Assembly (NCBI RefSeq): GCF_000014225.1
Contig: NC_008228.1
Coordinates: 496,001 to 560,000 of the forward strand
Direction: 5' to 3'
DNA length: 64,000 nucleotides
Source of the DNA: Paraglaciecola sp. T6c
GTDB lineage: Bacteria > Pseudomonadota > Gammaproteobacteria > Enterobacterales > Alteromonadaceae
The position numbers were made by a program, and so were the translations under genes. Shown one piece after another: positions 8,787 to 18,350 of the stretch. Below the pieces are notes generated by a model. The model was not told where the DNA came from. It made no database searches and saw only the letters and a program-made list of their open reading frames with translations. Position 1 is the first letter of the stretch. Each line of letters begins with the position of its first letter.

Positions 8787-9974
8787 TTAGCGATTACGCC
8801 CTAGGGCATCATGACTGGTCACCCAGTCGCCTGCTAACACGGCGGCACTTAATGACAGCTCTCCTGCAAGTACGGTAGCGCCGATAATCTCTGCAAGTTT
8901 GCGTGCTTTACCTTCACCGAAGCAATCCATCATTTCTAAGCATTCTTTTTGTGTGGCAAGGGCAGTACCGCCACCAAAGGTCGCAACAATCAAAGAGGGC
9001 AGGGTAATAGCGATATAAAAGTTACCTTGCTCATCTACGTCCACAAACGATAAAGCGGCGGATGATTCTGCCACATTGGCGGCATCTTGGCCGCAGGCGA
9101 TAAACATGGCAGTAATTCCGTTAGCCGAATGGGAGCCATTATTTATAGAGCCGGCCATAAAACTGCCCATATTGGATATTTGACGCATTTTAAACAGCAT
9201 TTGTGCTGATACACCCAGTTTTGACTCTAAAATCTCACTGCTGATGGTTGCCTCAGCAATCACCCGCTTGCCGCGACTGTGAAGGGTATTCAGCTGGGAG
9301 TGTTTTTTGTCGGTATCCATGGCACCAGACAAGTTATAGCGCTGCAAGCCGACCCCAGGGAAGTTTGCTTTCATCCATTCGCAAGCCGCAAACGTGGCTT
9401 TGCCCACCATATTTTGCCCAGCAGCATCACCGGTTGTGAAATTAAACCGTAAATATTGCATGCGCGCGGCAGCGTACTGTTCGATGTTACGTAGTTTTCC
9501 CACGCTGGTGGTGGTTTCGGCTTGTGCTTTTATGTCCTCGAAATTGTCGGTTACCCAATTGCCAAAAGTTTGCGCTTGACGGGCATCTTCAAAAATAAAC
9601 ACTGGGGCACGCTGCATGACATCATCGACAACTGTCACTTTTACGCCACCAGCGGCGCTGAGGACCCGCATGCCGCGGTTGTAACTAGCGACCAAGGTGC
9701 CCTCTGTGGTAGCAAGTGGCACGTAGAACTCACCCTTCGCATATTCGCCATTGACCTTAACTGGCCCTGCTAAGCCGATGGGCACTTGGGCAACACCGAT
9801 GAAATTTTCAATATTGCCCGCGGTTTGCTCTGGGCTTAAGGAGTAATGCCCCACATGACTAAGCTCGCTTTGGGTGTGTTCTTTTACAAATGTTCGGCGC
9901 TGCTGTGCCATATTCTGGCTATGATCGTGCTCTTTATCACGAGGAATGGAAGGTGCTGCTTTATTATCTGACAT
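8787..9974 (-). CDS. Hydroxymethylglutaryl-CoA reductase, class I type
   Basis: Converts HMG-CoA to mevalonate with a reduced nicotinamide cofactor. The four class I catalytic residues can be placed: Glu91 in TTEGTLVAS, Lys223 in MDTDKKHSQLN, Asp297 in IACGQDAANV and His388 near the C-terminus in WVTSH. The cofactor loop reads GDAAGQNM where DAMGMNM is usual, and there is FGGGT. The 395 residues fit the soluble catalytic domain without the membrane anchor of eukaryotic enzymes. No mevalonate kinase, HMG-CoA synthase or decarboxylase gene is near. Most Gammaproteobacteria make isoprenoids by the MEP route, so acquisition by transfer is likely. The start lacks a strong ribosome site. Confidence 0.9.
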   Translation of the reverse strand: MSDNKAAPSIPRDKEHDHSQNMAQQRRTFVKEHTQSELSHVGHYSLSPEQTAGNIENFIGVAQVPIGLAGPVKVNGEYAKGEFYVPLATTEGTLVASYNRGMRVLSAAGGVKVTVVDDVMQRAPVFIFEDARQAQTFGNWVTDNFEDIKAQAETTTSVGKLRNIEQYAAARMQYLRFNFTTGDAAGQNMVGKATFAACEWMKANFPGVGLQRYNLSGAMDTDKKHSQLNTLHSRGKRVIAEATISSEILESKLGVSAQMLFKMRQISNMGSFMAGSINNGSHSANGITAMFIACGQDAANVAESSAALSFVDVDEQGNFYIAITLPSLIVATFGGGTALATQKECLEMMDCFGEGKARKLAEIIGATVLAGELSLSAAVLAGDWVTSHDALGRNR

Positions 9975-10130
9975 GGGCGAAATCGACTTTGTAGATAGAA
10001 GGTGTATCTACAATTATCAACAAAGCTTGGGACAGTGAAATGATTATGCTTAATTAATGTGCAATAGTTTTAGTGATAACAGGTTCAAACAAAGTGTGAG
10101 TGAGAGACATCCTCTTGTGGTGTTGACTAA

Positions 10131-10454
10131 TCAGGTTTCTAAATACTCAATTTTATTAGGCACGCCGTCCCATTCTTTTGCATCAGCAGGAGGCGGAATG
10201 ACTTCGATAATATTCGGCCAAATTTTCGATAATTCCGCGTTGAGCTCGTTAAAGGCTTCTTGGCCGGGTGGCAACTTATCATCCTGAAATATGGCTTTGG
10301 CAGGGCATTCTGGCTCGCATAACGCGCAATCGATACATATGTCGGGGTCGATCACCAAAAAATTGGGCCCTTCGAAGAAAGCATCCACTGGGCATACGGC
10401 AACACAATCGGTGTATTTGCATTTTATACAGTTGTCGGTGACTACAAATGTCAT
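10131..10454 (-). CDS. fdxA: Seven-iron ferredoxin (3Fe-4S plus 4Fe-4S)
   Basis: Small electron carrier of 107 residues, the size of Azotobacter ferredoxin I. The clusters are held by Cys9, 12, 17, 21 and Cys40, 43, 46, 50 ([18 protein letters not shown] and [12 protein letters not shown]), followed by the typical acidic C-terminal extension. I use the ATG at 10454 (MTFVVTDNC...), which is the conserved FdxA start; an upstream in-frame ATG would add 23 unconvincing residues. The gene stands alone, divergent from the FAD oxidoreductase. Confidence 0.93.
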   Translation of the reverse strand: MTFVVTDNCIKCKYTDCVAVCPVDAFFEGPNFLVIDPDICIDCALCEPECPAKAIFQDDKLPPGQEAFNELNAELSKIWPNIIEVIPPPADAKEWDGVPNKIEYLET

Positions 10455-10674
10455 GGGCACAGTCTTGGTTAATCGATAATGGCGCCGATCATACTTATCA
10501 GCCGTATAAATACAAGATGCCAAGGTAGATGAAGGCTGATGTGACGCCTAGAGGCTGTTCATGCACGGAATATATTATCTAATAAACCAGACAGGCGAGC
10601 GCGCATGGCTTAAAATACTCGGCTTATTGTTTTTATCTGGGCTGTGTCCCTGCGTTTACCTTTTGGATATCTCT

Positions 10675-12288
10675 ATGCTGCGTTTAACTGATATAAAATT
10701 GCCCCTTGATCACCAAGATGCTGATCTCACCCAAGCGATACTTGATAAATTAGGATGCGGCGCAGAGCAGTTAACCCAAGTTTCTGTATTTAAACGTGGT
10801 TTTGATGCGCGGAATAAGTTTGATATCCAACTGATTTACACCTTAGACGTGGACGTTGCTGAGCAAGAGGCCCTACTCGCTAAGTTTGAGAACGATCCCC
10901 ACGTCAGATTATCACCAGATACCCGTTATAAATTTGTGGGTCATGCACCTGAGGCACTAACTGAGCGTCCAGTCGTAATCGGTCTTGGACCTTGCGGCTT
11001 GTTTGCAGGCCTATTGTTAGCGCAAATGGGCTTTAAGCCCATTATTTTAGAGCGCGGTAAAGAAGTCCGTGAGCGAACTAAAGACACGTTCGGCTTTTGG
11101 CGTAAAAAGCCGCTTAATACTGAATCAAATGTACAGTTCGGCGAAGGCGGCGCAGGCACATTTTCAGACGGCAAATTGTACAGCCAAGTGAAAGATCGCA
11201 AGCATTACGGGCGCAAAGTGCTTACCGAGTTTGTTGATGCCGGCGCACCCGATGAAATTATGTATGTAAGTAAACCGCATATCGGTACGTTTAAGCTGGT
11301 GGCAATGGTTGAGCGCATGCGTGCACAAATTATTGAACTAGGCGGCGAGATTCGCTTTAGTACCCGAGTCGATGACGTGCATATTGAGCAAGGTCAGTTG
11401 ACGGGCTTGAGCTTATCAACGGGGGAACATTTATCGTGTCGCCATGCTGTATTAGCTGTGGGGCATAGTGCTCGAGACACGTTTAAAATGCTGTATGAGC
11501 GTGACGTATATATAGAAGCCAAACCTTTTTCCGTCGGCTTTAGAATAGAGCACGAGCAATCCATGATCGATGAATGTCGCTTCGGCCCAAGTGCCGGTCA
11601 CCCTATTCTGGGCGCGGCAGATTACAAACTGGTGCACCATTGTAAGAATGGCCGTGCGGTATACAGTTTTTGTATGTGCCCTGGCGGCACCGTTGTTGCA
11701 GCGGCCTCAGAAGAGGGCCGTGTGGTAACCAATGGCATGAGCCAATATTCTCGCCACGAGCGCAACGCAAATAGCGCCATAGTCGTAGGCATTGAGCCCA
11801 ACAAAGATTTTCCTGGGCATCCTTTGGCGGGCATTGATTTGCAGCGCAAACTTGAAGAGCAAGCCTATGCTCTGGGCGGCAGCAATTACGATGCTCCAGC
11901 GCAGCTGATTGGCGATTTTTTGACAGGAAAAGCATCGGCAGAGCTAGGGGATGTGAAACCCTCTTATACGCCAGGGGTAAAACTTACGGACTTATCCAAG
12001 GTTTTACCGGACTATGCTATCAGCGCTATTCGTGAAGCTATTCCCGCGTTTGATAAGCAAATTAAAGGCTTTGCCAAAGCAGATGGTTTGTTAACTGGGG
12101 TCGAAACGCGTACCTCATCGCCTATTTCCATTAAGCGTGGCGCTGATTTCCAGAGTGTAAATGTTAATGGGCTCTATCCTGCAGGTGAAGGCGCTGGGTA
12201 CGCCGGTGGGATTTTATCTGCCGGTATTGATGGCATTAAAGTGGCTGAAGCGGTGGCGCTGTCCATGTTAGCAAGCAGTCACGCGTAG
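10675..12288 (+). CDS. FAD-dependent oxidoreductase of the uncharacterised NAD(FAD)-utilising group
   Basis: Flavoprotein of 537 residues. A short N-terminal domain is followed by a Rossmann motif GLGPCGLFAGLLLAQMGF and an ADP-contact segment ILERGKEV. A conserved glycine cluster QFGEGGAGTFSDGKL comes next, and a C-terminal FAD motif is in GLYPAGEGAGYAGGI. This broadly conserved bacterial family has no firmly assigned substrate. ATG 10675 (MLRLTDIKLPL) fits the expected start; the frame stays open 114 bases further upstream but encodes an unlikely leader. It ends at a terminator shared with tolC. Confidence 0.85.
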   Translation: MLRLTDIKLPLDHQDADLTQAILDKLGCGAEQLTQVSVFKRGFDARNKFDIQLIYTLDVDVAEQEALLAKFENDPHVRLSPDTRYKFVGHAPEALTERPVVIGLGPCGLFAGLLLAQMGFKPIILERGKEVRERTKDTFGFWRKKPLNTESNVQFGEGGAGTFSDGKLYSQVKDRKHYGRKVLTEFVDAGAPDEIMYVSKPHIGTFKLVAMVERMRAQIIELGGEIRFSTRVDDVHIEQGQLTGLSLSTGEHLSCRHAVLAVGHSARDTFKMLYERDVYIEAKPFSVGFRIEHEQSMIDECRFGPSAGHPILGAADYKLVHHCKNGRAVYSFCMCPGGTVVAAASEEGRVVTNGMSQYSRHERNANSAIVVGIEPNKDFPGHPLAGIDLQRKLEEQAYALGGSNYDAPAQLIGDFLTGKASAELGDVKPSYTPGVKLTDLSKVLPDYAISAIREAIPAFDKQIKGFAKADGLLTGVETRTSSPISIKRGADFQSVNVNGLYPAGEGAGYAGGILSAGIDGIKVAEAVALSMLASSHA

Positions 12289-12302
12289 CGTTAAACGAAC
12301 AC

Positions 12303-12330
12303 AAAAAAAGCAGCCTGAGCTGCTTTTTTA
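12303..12330. terminator. Bidirectional terminator between the FAD oxidoreductase and tolC
   Basis: AAAAAAAGCAGC-CTGA-GCTGCTTTTTT: a strong short stem with a tetraloop and T-runs on both strands, placed between two converging genes. Confidence 0.9.
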
Positions 12331-12358
12331 TGCGAAGTGCAATGTAAACCAGTACGCG

Positions 12359-13669
12359 TTATTTAATTTGCGCAGATAAACCTTGGTTAATGTCTGTTAC
12401 GTCTTCGATGGATAACGTACCAGCGGCTAATTTCAGGTTGAGCGTGCTAACAACATAACCGTATCGAGCACTTGATAGGTTACGACGGGCATCAAACAAG
12501 TTACGTGTGCTGTCCAGTACATCAACAATAGTACGGGTACCCACATCAAAGCCGGCTTCTGTGGCTTTTAATGCACTCTGGGCAGATACGACTGCCTGCT
12601 CAAACGCCTTAATACGTGAAATGGCGGCTTTTATGTCATTGTAGTTTGAGCGCACGTTGCGGATAACTGAGCGGTGAATACGTTCGCGGTCTTCGCTGGT
12701 GGCAACAAATCTGTGTTTTGCAGAGTCGACATTGGCAGATACTCGGCCACCAGTATACAAAGGCACGTCGACAGATAACGTCACACCATAGGTATTAAAA
12801 CGGTCACTACCACCTGCACCAGGGTTAATAGCGAAACCATCGGTGTCATTACTATTGGCACTACCGCTTATGCCGACAGTTGGGTAGTGCCCAGCACGAG
12901 CACTCTTAATATCAAACTTAGCGATATCCACACTGGCATTGGATACCAGTAATTCCAAATTTCGCTGCTCAGCAGTTTTTAGCCAATCGTTGACGTTCGC
13001 TGGGGTTGGCAAGCTGGCAGAGAACTGCTCAGTATTGAGCACATTCAAGTCTGGATAATAGACGCCTGTAATTTCGCGTAAAGCTTCAAGATTGGTTTCA
13101 ACTGCGTTTTCGGCACTGATTTCGGCTGCAACTGAAGTATCGTACTGTGCTTGTGCTTCGTGCACATCAGTAATGGCAGTCAAACCCACTTCAAAGCGTT
13201 GCTTAGTTTGTTCAAGTTGGCGAGCAATGGCGCGTTTTTCGGCGCGAGCAAACGCTAAATCATCTTGGGCTTGAAGAGTATCAAAATAAGCACTAACCGT
13301 GCGTAAAATAAGGTTTTGCATCGTTAGCGCAAGGCTAGCATCTGATTGACTCGCAACAAGCTCTGCGCGATCTAAACCAACCCAAAGCGAACGATCATAG
13401 ATAGTTTGTGATAAATTCACTGTAACGTCATTAGTTGAACGGTCTAAATCGCCATAGGTTTCTGCTGCCTGCAAGCTCAATGATACTTGGGGTAACAAGC
13501 CTGCGCGGCTGATTTCGATATCAGAAAAAGCCGCTTCTCTGTTTGCTTTTGATTGCAAGGTGGCTGGATCGTTTTGTAATGCTTGCTGATATACGCTTAG
13601 TAAGTCGTCAGCAAATGCGTTATTCGATACGCCAAAGCCAATCAATAGCGAAAGAAGTGTTTTTTTCAT
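12359..13669 (-). CDS. tolC: TolC outer-membrane efflux/secretion channel
   Basis: Trimeric outer-membrane and periplasmic tunnel used by RND/ABC/MFS exporters and type I secretion. The 436-residue precursor has a signal peptide MKKTLLSLLIGFGVSNNAFA, then two repeated outer-membrane-efflux-protein halves. The first starts LLSVYQQALQNDP and the second is visible as YTGGRVSANVDSAKHR and AGFDVGTRTIVDVLDSTRNL. ATG 13669 has AAGGAA upstream, so the 23 extra residues of the longer frame are dropped. It is divergent from nudF, the same arrangement as E. coli tolC-nudF. Confidence 0.95.
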   Translation of the reverse strand: MKKTLLSLLIGFGVSNNAFADDLLSVYQQALQNDPATLQSKANREAAFSDIEISRAGLLPQVSLSLQAAETYGDLDRSTNDVTVNLSQTIYDRSLWVGLDRAELVASQSDASLALTMQNLILRTVSAYFDTLQAQDDLAFARAEKRAIARQLEQTKQRFEVGLTAITDVHEAQAQYDTSVAAEISAENAVETNLEALREITGVYYPDLNVLNTEQFSASLPTPANVNDWLKTAEQRNLELLVSNASVDIAKFDIKSARAGHYPTVGISGSANSNDTDGFAINPGAGGSDRFNTYGVTLSVDVPLYTGGRVSANVDSAKHRFVATSEDRERIHRSVIRNVRSNYNDIKAAISRIKAFEQAVVSAQSALKATEAGFDVGTRTIVDVLDSTRNLFDARRNLSSARYGYVVSTLNLKLAAGTLSIEDVTDINQGLSAQIK

Positions 13670-13892
13670 GTGTGTTCCTTGATGAATTTTACTGGTGGCA
13701 TCGAGACCATTATTTTTTAGATTTACTATATGTCGCATTCTAAGACGCTAAAGTTTAAATACATTCAGCGTGAACACGAAACATCCAGACGTAAAACTGA
13801 CGGCTCAAGTGTAACAGAATATTATACTGGCCATGAACCGCTAAATATTGCTCCACTATATGGTACTAAAGACTAAATTTGAAAGGGGATGT

Positions 13893-14513
13893 ATGTCTAA
13901 AATTCAGCAGTTTTCCAGCAAAGACGTGGAAGTTACCCGCAAAGAACCACTTTACGACGGTTTTTTTAAAATGGTGAAGTACCATTTCAAGCATAAATTG
14001 TACAAAGGCGGTTGGAGTGACTTGATACAGCGAGAAATATTTGAACGTGGGCATGCGGTTGCGGTTCTGCCATATGATCCCCATTTAAAAGAGTTCGTTA
14101 TGATTGAACAAATTCGGATTGGCGCTATGGCCACATCGGATTCGCCGTGGTTGTTAGAGATTGTGGCTGGTATCATTGACCCGGGCGAAACACCTGAAGC
14201 GGTATGTTATCGCGAGGCGCATGAAGAGGCGGGGGTGACGATCACCCACCTTAAGAAGGCCATCAGTTATCTTGCTAGCCCAGGCGGCACAACTGAAAGG
14301 TTACATATATATGTGGCCCAAGTTGATGCGAGTCAAGCGAAAGGTGTGCATGGACTCGACCATGAGAGTGAAGATATTTTGGTGCACCGAGTGCCAGAAG
14401 AGCAAGCTCTGGAGTGGATTAATCAAGGAAAGATCGACAACGCAGCGACACTTATCGCGCTGCAATGGTTTGCTATGAATAAACAACGAGTACTTGATGA
14501 CTGGAAAGAATGA
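13893..14513 (+). CDS. nudF: ADP-ribose pyrophosphatase (Nudix)
   Basis: Hydrolyses ADP-ribose to AMP and ribose-5-phosphate. The 206 residues include the full Nudix box from Gly in AGIIDPGE through REAHEEAGV. ATG 13893 follows AAAGGGG; the 15 residues gained from an earlier start are unlikely. First gene of a tight run nudF-yqiB-cpdA-yqiA-parE, in the same order as in E. coli. It overlaps the next gene by 17 bases, suggesting one transcript. Confidence 0.93.
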   Translation: MSKIQQFSSKDVEVTRKEPLYDGFFKMVKYHFKHKLYKGGWSDLIQREIFERGHAVAVLPYDPHLKEFVMIEQIRIGAMATSDSPWLLEIVAGIIDPGETPEAVCYREAHEEAGVTITHLKKAISYLASPGGTTERLHIYVAQVDASQAKGVHGLDHESEDILVHRVPEEQALEWINQGKIDNAATLIALQWFAMNKQRVLDDWKE

Positions 14514-14952
14514 ACAAGATTTAAGACGTAAATACGTACCTCACCTGCCGAGTATTCAGCGGGTGTGTGCGATGAATTACGTGCGTCTGATTAAGCTTTT
14601 ACCTGATTGTGATACTGAAGACTTGGAATATCAGTTCAAGGTGAATAAATCCTTGAATTACAGCATTAAAATTGTCGAGTGTAGCCGATATACCAGCACT
14701 GTCATCATGTCCCAAGAGTCAATTAATGGCCCCGATTTTATGCGGCCAGTGGTGCGTGCTCGTTTGTATCATGATGCGCAACTGGCCGAGGTGATTGAAT
14801 CTCAACACATTGGTGCTCTGCAGCCTAGCTATGAGTATCCCAATATCAAAATGCATCAAAGAAATGAAAAAGAGATGGTGAACTTATTCTTGAGTGAGTG
14901 GTTACTGTTTTGCTCGAAACACAAAGATCAACTGCAAGCGGCGAGCGCGTAA
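14497..14952 (+). CDS. yqiB: DUF1249 family protein YqiB
   Basis: Conserved small soluble protein of 151 residues with no known biochemical role. It is recognised by position (between nudF and cpdA, as in E. coli) and by its body, e.g. LRRKYVPHLPSIQRVCAMNY and the C-terminal NLFLSEWLLFC. It overlaps the end of nudF, so translation is probably coupled. I see no motif that suggests an enzyme. Confidence 0.85.
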   Translation: MTGKNEQDLRRKYVPHLPSIQRVCAMNYVRLIKLLPDCDTEDLEYQFKVNKSLNYSIKIVECSRYTSTVIMSQESINGPDFMRPVVRARLYHDAQLAEVIESQHIGALQPSYEYPNIKMHQRNEKEMVNLFLSEWLLFCSKHKDQLQAASA

Positions 14953-14967
14953 CGCGATGAGGTTGGC

Positions 14968-15720
14968 GTGAGTTTTAAAGTGGCGCAAATTTCAGATTGT
15001 CACTTGTTTGCTGATAAACGCCATGCGGGTTATCAAAACATAAATCCTTACACTACCTTGCAAGCCGTGTTAAAAAACGTGGGCCTTTGTCACCCAGATA
15101 TGGTCATTGTGAGCGGTGATGTCAGTGCTGAAAACGATGCTGTTAAGGGTTTAGCCAGTTATCAGCTTTTTAGTCAACTGTGGCAACAAAGCAAGATTAG
15201 CGCGCCACTTTTAGTCATTCCAGGTAACCACGACCACCTTGAGGCATTAAATAATGAGCTGAATCACTTGGCAGGATGGCCTTTATCCACGAGCGCGGGG
15301 CCGTATTGGAAGGTTCATGGTCTCAATACCAAAACTGATGATTCCTCGGGTGAAATATCCATGCGTCAACTTCAGTACCTGAATGAGCAAGTTAACCTGC
15401 ACCCACAGCAACACCATTTGCTGGTGGTGCACCATCATCCTTATGCGTGTGGTGGCTGGATGGACAACCATCCTTGGCGTAACCGCGATGAGTTTATTCA
15501 GAATGTTGAGCAGCAGCCGCAAATCAAAGCTGTGATTTATGGGCATATTCATCAAGCGAGCGAAACACGCAGCCAAGATTGCGTATTTATGTCTGCGCCG
15601 TCTACATGCTGGCAGTGGGCAAACAGCAAAGAATTCTCCGCCAGTGGTGAAGCGCCGGGATATCGCGTCATTGAACTGGCTGATAACGGGCAAGTCGACA
15701 GTCACATTATTAGAATTTAA
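14968..15720 (+). CDS. cpdA: 3',5'-cyclic AMP phosphodiesterase
   Basis: Metallophosphoesterase of 250 residues that lowers cAMP and so tempers CRP signalling. Metal and catalytic motifs are in order: ISDCH, VSGDVS, PGNHDH, VVHHHPY and YGHIHQ. It starts with GTG at 14968 after a GAGG-type site. Position in the nudF-yqiB-cpdA-yqiA-parE run supports the name. Confidence 0.92.
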   Translation: MSFKVAQISDCHLFADKRHAGYQNINPYTTLQAVLKNVGLCHPDMVIVSGDVSAENDAVKGLASYQLFSQLWQQSKISAPLLVIPGNHDHLEALNNELNHLAGWPLSTSAGPYWKVHGLNTKTDDSSGEISMRQLQYLNEQVNLHPQQHHLLVVHHHPYACGGWMDNHPWRNRDEFIQNVEQQPQIKAVIYGHIHQASETRSQDCVFMSAPSTCWQWANSKEFSASGEAPGYRVIELADNGQVDSHIIRI

Positions 15721-15730
15721 CGGAATATAC

Positions 15731-16324
15731 ATGACAGACAGTAAACCAGAACAGGTTGTAATTTATTTACACGGTTTTTTAAGCTCACCTCAATCTGTGA
15801 AGGCTCAGCAGACTAAAGCGTTTGTAGATGAGCATTACCCAGATATCGTGTTTTATATTCCCCAGTTGGACAATCACCCCAAACCGGCCGCCAAAATGTT
15901 AGATGAGCTGGTTGCTCGTCACCCGAATGCAGATTTTGGTTTTATTGGAAGCTCTATGGGCGGTTATTTCTCAAGTTACCTGCTTGAACGTTATGGCGGT
16001 AAAGCGGTACTGATTAACCCTGCTGTTCAGCCTTACAACCTATTAGCTGATTACTTGGGGGAACATATCAACCCTTATACTAAGAAAAGATTCAGCTTAG
16101 ATGAATCCCATACCCAAGATTTAACCACCTTTGATACCAAAACATTGGCAAGCCCTCAAAACTACTGGGTGTTATTGCAAACTGCTGATGAAACCTTAGA
16201 CTACCGTCAAGCAGAGCAGAAATACATGGGCGCAAAATTAACCATAGAAGAGGGCGGCGATCACAGTTTTCAGGGTTATGAGCGTTTCCTTGCTGATATT
16301 TTTCAGTTTCTGCTGCACGACTAA
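15731..16324 (+). CDS. yqiA: YqiA-type alpha/beta-hydrolase esterase
   Basis: Small esterase of 197 residues. It has an oxyanion segment YLHGFLSSPQS, a nucleophile serine in FIGSSMGGYFSSYL and a late histidine in GGDHSFQGYE completing the triad. E. coli YqiA cleaves short acyl esters in vitro; the cell role is unknown. ATG 15731 lies 10 bases after cpdA. A longer frame from inside cpdA is rejected. Confidence 0.92.
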   Translation: MTDSKPEQVVIYLHGFLSSPQSVKAQQTKAFVDEHYPDIVFYIPQLDNHPKPAAKMLDELVARHPNADFGFIGSSMGGYFSSYLLERYGGKAVLINPAVQPYNLLADYLGEHINPYTKKRFSLDESHTQDLTTFDTKTLASPQNYWVLLQTADETLDYRQAEQKYMGAKLTIEEGGDHSFQGYERFLADIFQFLLHD

Positions 16325-16408
16325 TTGAAGATTGGTATAACATGAGCGTATTGGCTCTCACCTAACGCCTAGTCATTTTTATCAACGGCCACAACAAAAA
16401 TAAGAACT

Positions 16409-18298
16409 ATGTCTAATCAATATAACGCAGATGCAATTGAAGTTTTAAATGGCCTTGACCCGGTCAAACGTCGCCCTGGTATGTACACAGACACCACGCG
16501 TCCCAATCACCTTAGTCAAGAAGTCATCGATAACAGTGTGGATGAAGCCCTGGGAGGCTTTGCCAGTTCAATTAAAGTGGTACTGCACCCTGACCAATCA
16601 TTAGAGGTGACCGATGATGGTCGTGGTATGCCCGTGGATATTCACGCAGAAGAGGGCATATCAGGCGTTGAATTAATTATGACCAAACTGCATGCCGGTG
16701 GTAAATTTTCGAATAAAAACTATCAGTTTTCTGGTGGTTTGCACGGCGTGGGTATTTCGGTCGTAAATGCCTTATCTAAACGGGTTGAGGTGAGTATTCG
16801 CCGCGATGGCAGTGTATACCAAATTGCGTTTGAGAATGGCGAGAAGGTTGAAGACTTAAAAGTGGTGGATACCTGCGGTAAACGTAATAGCGGTACGCGG
16901 GTTCATTTTTGGCCAGACGAGCAGTATTTTGATTCAGCTAAGTTTTCTGTGACTAAGCTGTTGCATGTGTTGCGAGCAAAAGCCGTTCTGTGTCCTGGTC
17001 TACGTATTCGCTTTGATGACAAAGTCAGCAAAGAAACCCACGAGTGGTACTTTGAAGACGGTTTAAAAGATTATTTATATCAATCGGTTGGCGACAGTAT
17101 CAGCTTGCCAGCGGATGCCCCCTTTGTGGGAGCAGTAAGCGGTAACACTGAAGCCGTTGATTGGGCGGTTATTTGGTTGCCTGAGGGCGGTGAAATGATC
17201 ACCGAAAGCTATGTTAACCTCATACCTACCGCACAGGGTGGTACGCATGTGAACGGATTACGCCAAGGTCTGCTTGAGTCCATGCGCGAATTCTGTGAAT
17301 TCCGAAATTTATTGCCTCGTGGCATTAAGTTAACCCCAGAAGATATTTGGGATCGCTGTAGCTATGTGTTGTCCACCAAGATGCAAGACCCGCAATTCGC
17401 CGGGCAAATTAAAGAGCGCTTGTCATCACGCCAGGCCGCTGCGTTTGTGTCAGGCATAGTCAAAGATGCCTTTAGTTTATGGCTAAATCAACACACCGCG
17501 ATTGCTGAGCAATTGGCTGAAATGTGTATCAGCAATGCACAAACGCGTTTACGCCAGAGTAAAAAGGTCGCTCGTAAAAAGGTGACTCAAGGCCCGGCAT
17601 TACCTGGCAAATTAACCGATTGTTCGACCCAAGATACTGGCCGCTCAGAATTGTTCTTAGTGGAAGGTGATTCGGCTGGTGGCTCTGCTAAGCAAGCGAG
17701 AGATCGTGAGTTTCAAGCGATTATGCCCCTGCGTGGTAAGATTTTGAACAGCTGGGAAGTTGACTCTTCCCAGGTGCTCGCATCTCAAGAAATACACGAT
17801 ATTTCCGTTGCGCTGGGTATTGATCCTGACTCTGATGACTTAAGCGGCCTGCGTTACAACAAAGTCTGTATTCTTGCAGATGCTGACTCCGACGGACTGC
17901 ACATCGCGACGTTGTTGTGCGCCTTGTTCGTTAAACACTTTAGAACGCTAGTGGAAAATGGCCATGCCTATGTTGCTATGCCGCCGTTGTTTAGAATCGA
18001 TGTGGGAAAAGAAGTTTTTTACGCCCTGGACGAAGGTGAAAAACAAGGCATTTTGGATCGCATTGCCGCCGAGAAAAAACGCGGTAAGGTCAACGTGCAG
18101 CGCTTTAAAGGTCTGGGAGAAATGAACCCACTTCAATTGCGTGAAACGACCATGGATCCAAACACACGACGTTTGGTGCAACTGACCATAGAAGATCCTA
18201 CCGAAATGTTAGAGACCATGGATATGTTACTGGCCAAAAAACGCGCTGGTGACAGAAAGTCGTGGTTAGAAAGCAAAGGCAATATGGCAGACGTGTAA
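16409..18298 (+). CDS. parE: DNA topoisomerase IV subunit B
   Basis: ATPase subunit of topoisomerase IV, which unlinks daughter chromosomes together with ParC (not in this window). The 629 residues match E. coli ParE (about 630). Visible are the GHKL ATP site (ALGGFASS region, VTDDGRGMPV, GGLHGVGISVVNAL), the transducer, and the TOPRIM motifs LVEGDSAGGSAKQARDR and LRGKILN with the DADSDG acid triad. Last gene of the conserved run; the gap after yqiA is 84 bases. Confidence 0.97.
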   Translation: MSNQYNADAIEVLNGLDPVKRRPGMYTDTTRPNHLSQEVIDNSVDEALGGFASSIKVVLHPDQSLEVTDDGRGMPVDIHAEEGISGVELIMTKLHAGGKFSNKNYQFSGGLHGVGISVVNALSKRVEVSIRRDGSVYQIAFENGEKVEDLKVVDTCGKRNSGTRVHFWPDEQYFDSAKFSVTKLLHVLRAKAVLCPGLRIRFDDKVSKETHEWYFEDGLKDYLYQSVGDSISLPADAPFVGAVSGNTEAVDWAVIWLPEGGEMITESYVNLIPTAQGGTHVNGLRQGLLESMREFCEFRNLLPRGIKLTPEDIWDRCSYVLSTKMQDPQFAGQIKERLSSRQAAAFVSGIVKDAFSLWLNQHTAIAEQLAEMCISNAQTRLRQSKKVARKKVTQGPALPGKLTDCSTQDTGRSELFLVEGDSAGGSAKQARDREFQAIMPLRGKILNSWEVDSSQVLASQEIHDISVALGIDPDSDDLSGLRYNKVCILADADSDGLHIATLLCALFVKHFRTLVENGHAYVAMPPLFRIDVGKEVFYALDEGEKQGILDRIAAEKKRGKVNVQRFKGLGEMNPLQLRETTMDPNTRRLVQLTIEDPTEMLETMDMLLAKKRAGDRKSWLESKGNMADV

Positions 18299-18350
18299 TT
18301 GTTAGCCTCGACCATCCGTTTTCAATCTTTTTAGTACGCAAGGACCTAAT

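Noticed and set aside
10561-10674. In-frame extension of the FAD oxidoreductase with a hydrophobic segment resembling a signal peptide
   Set aside because: The enzyme is a cytosolic flavoprotein starting MLRLTDIKLPL; the extension lies in the gap that must hold promoters for fdxA and this gene.
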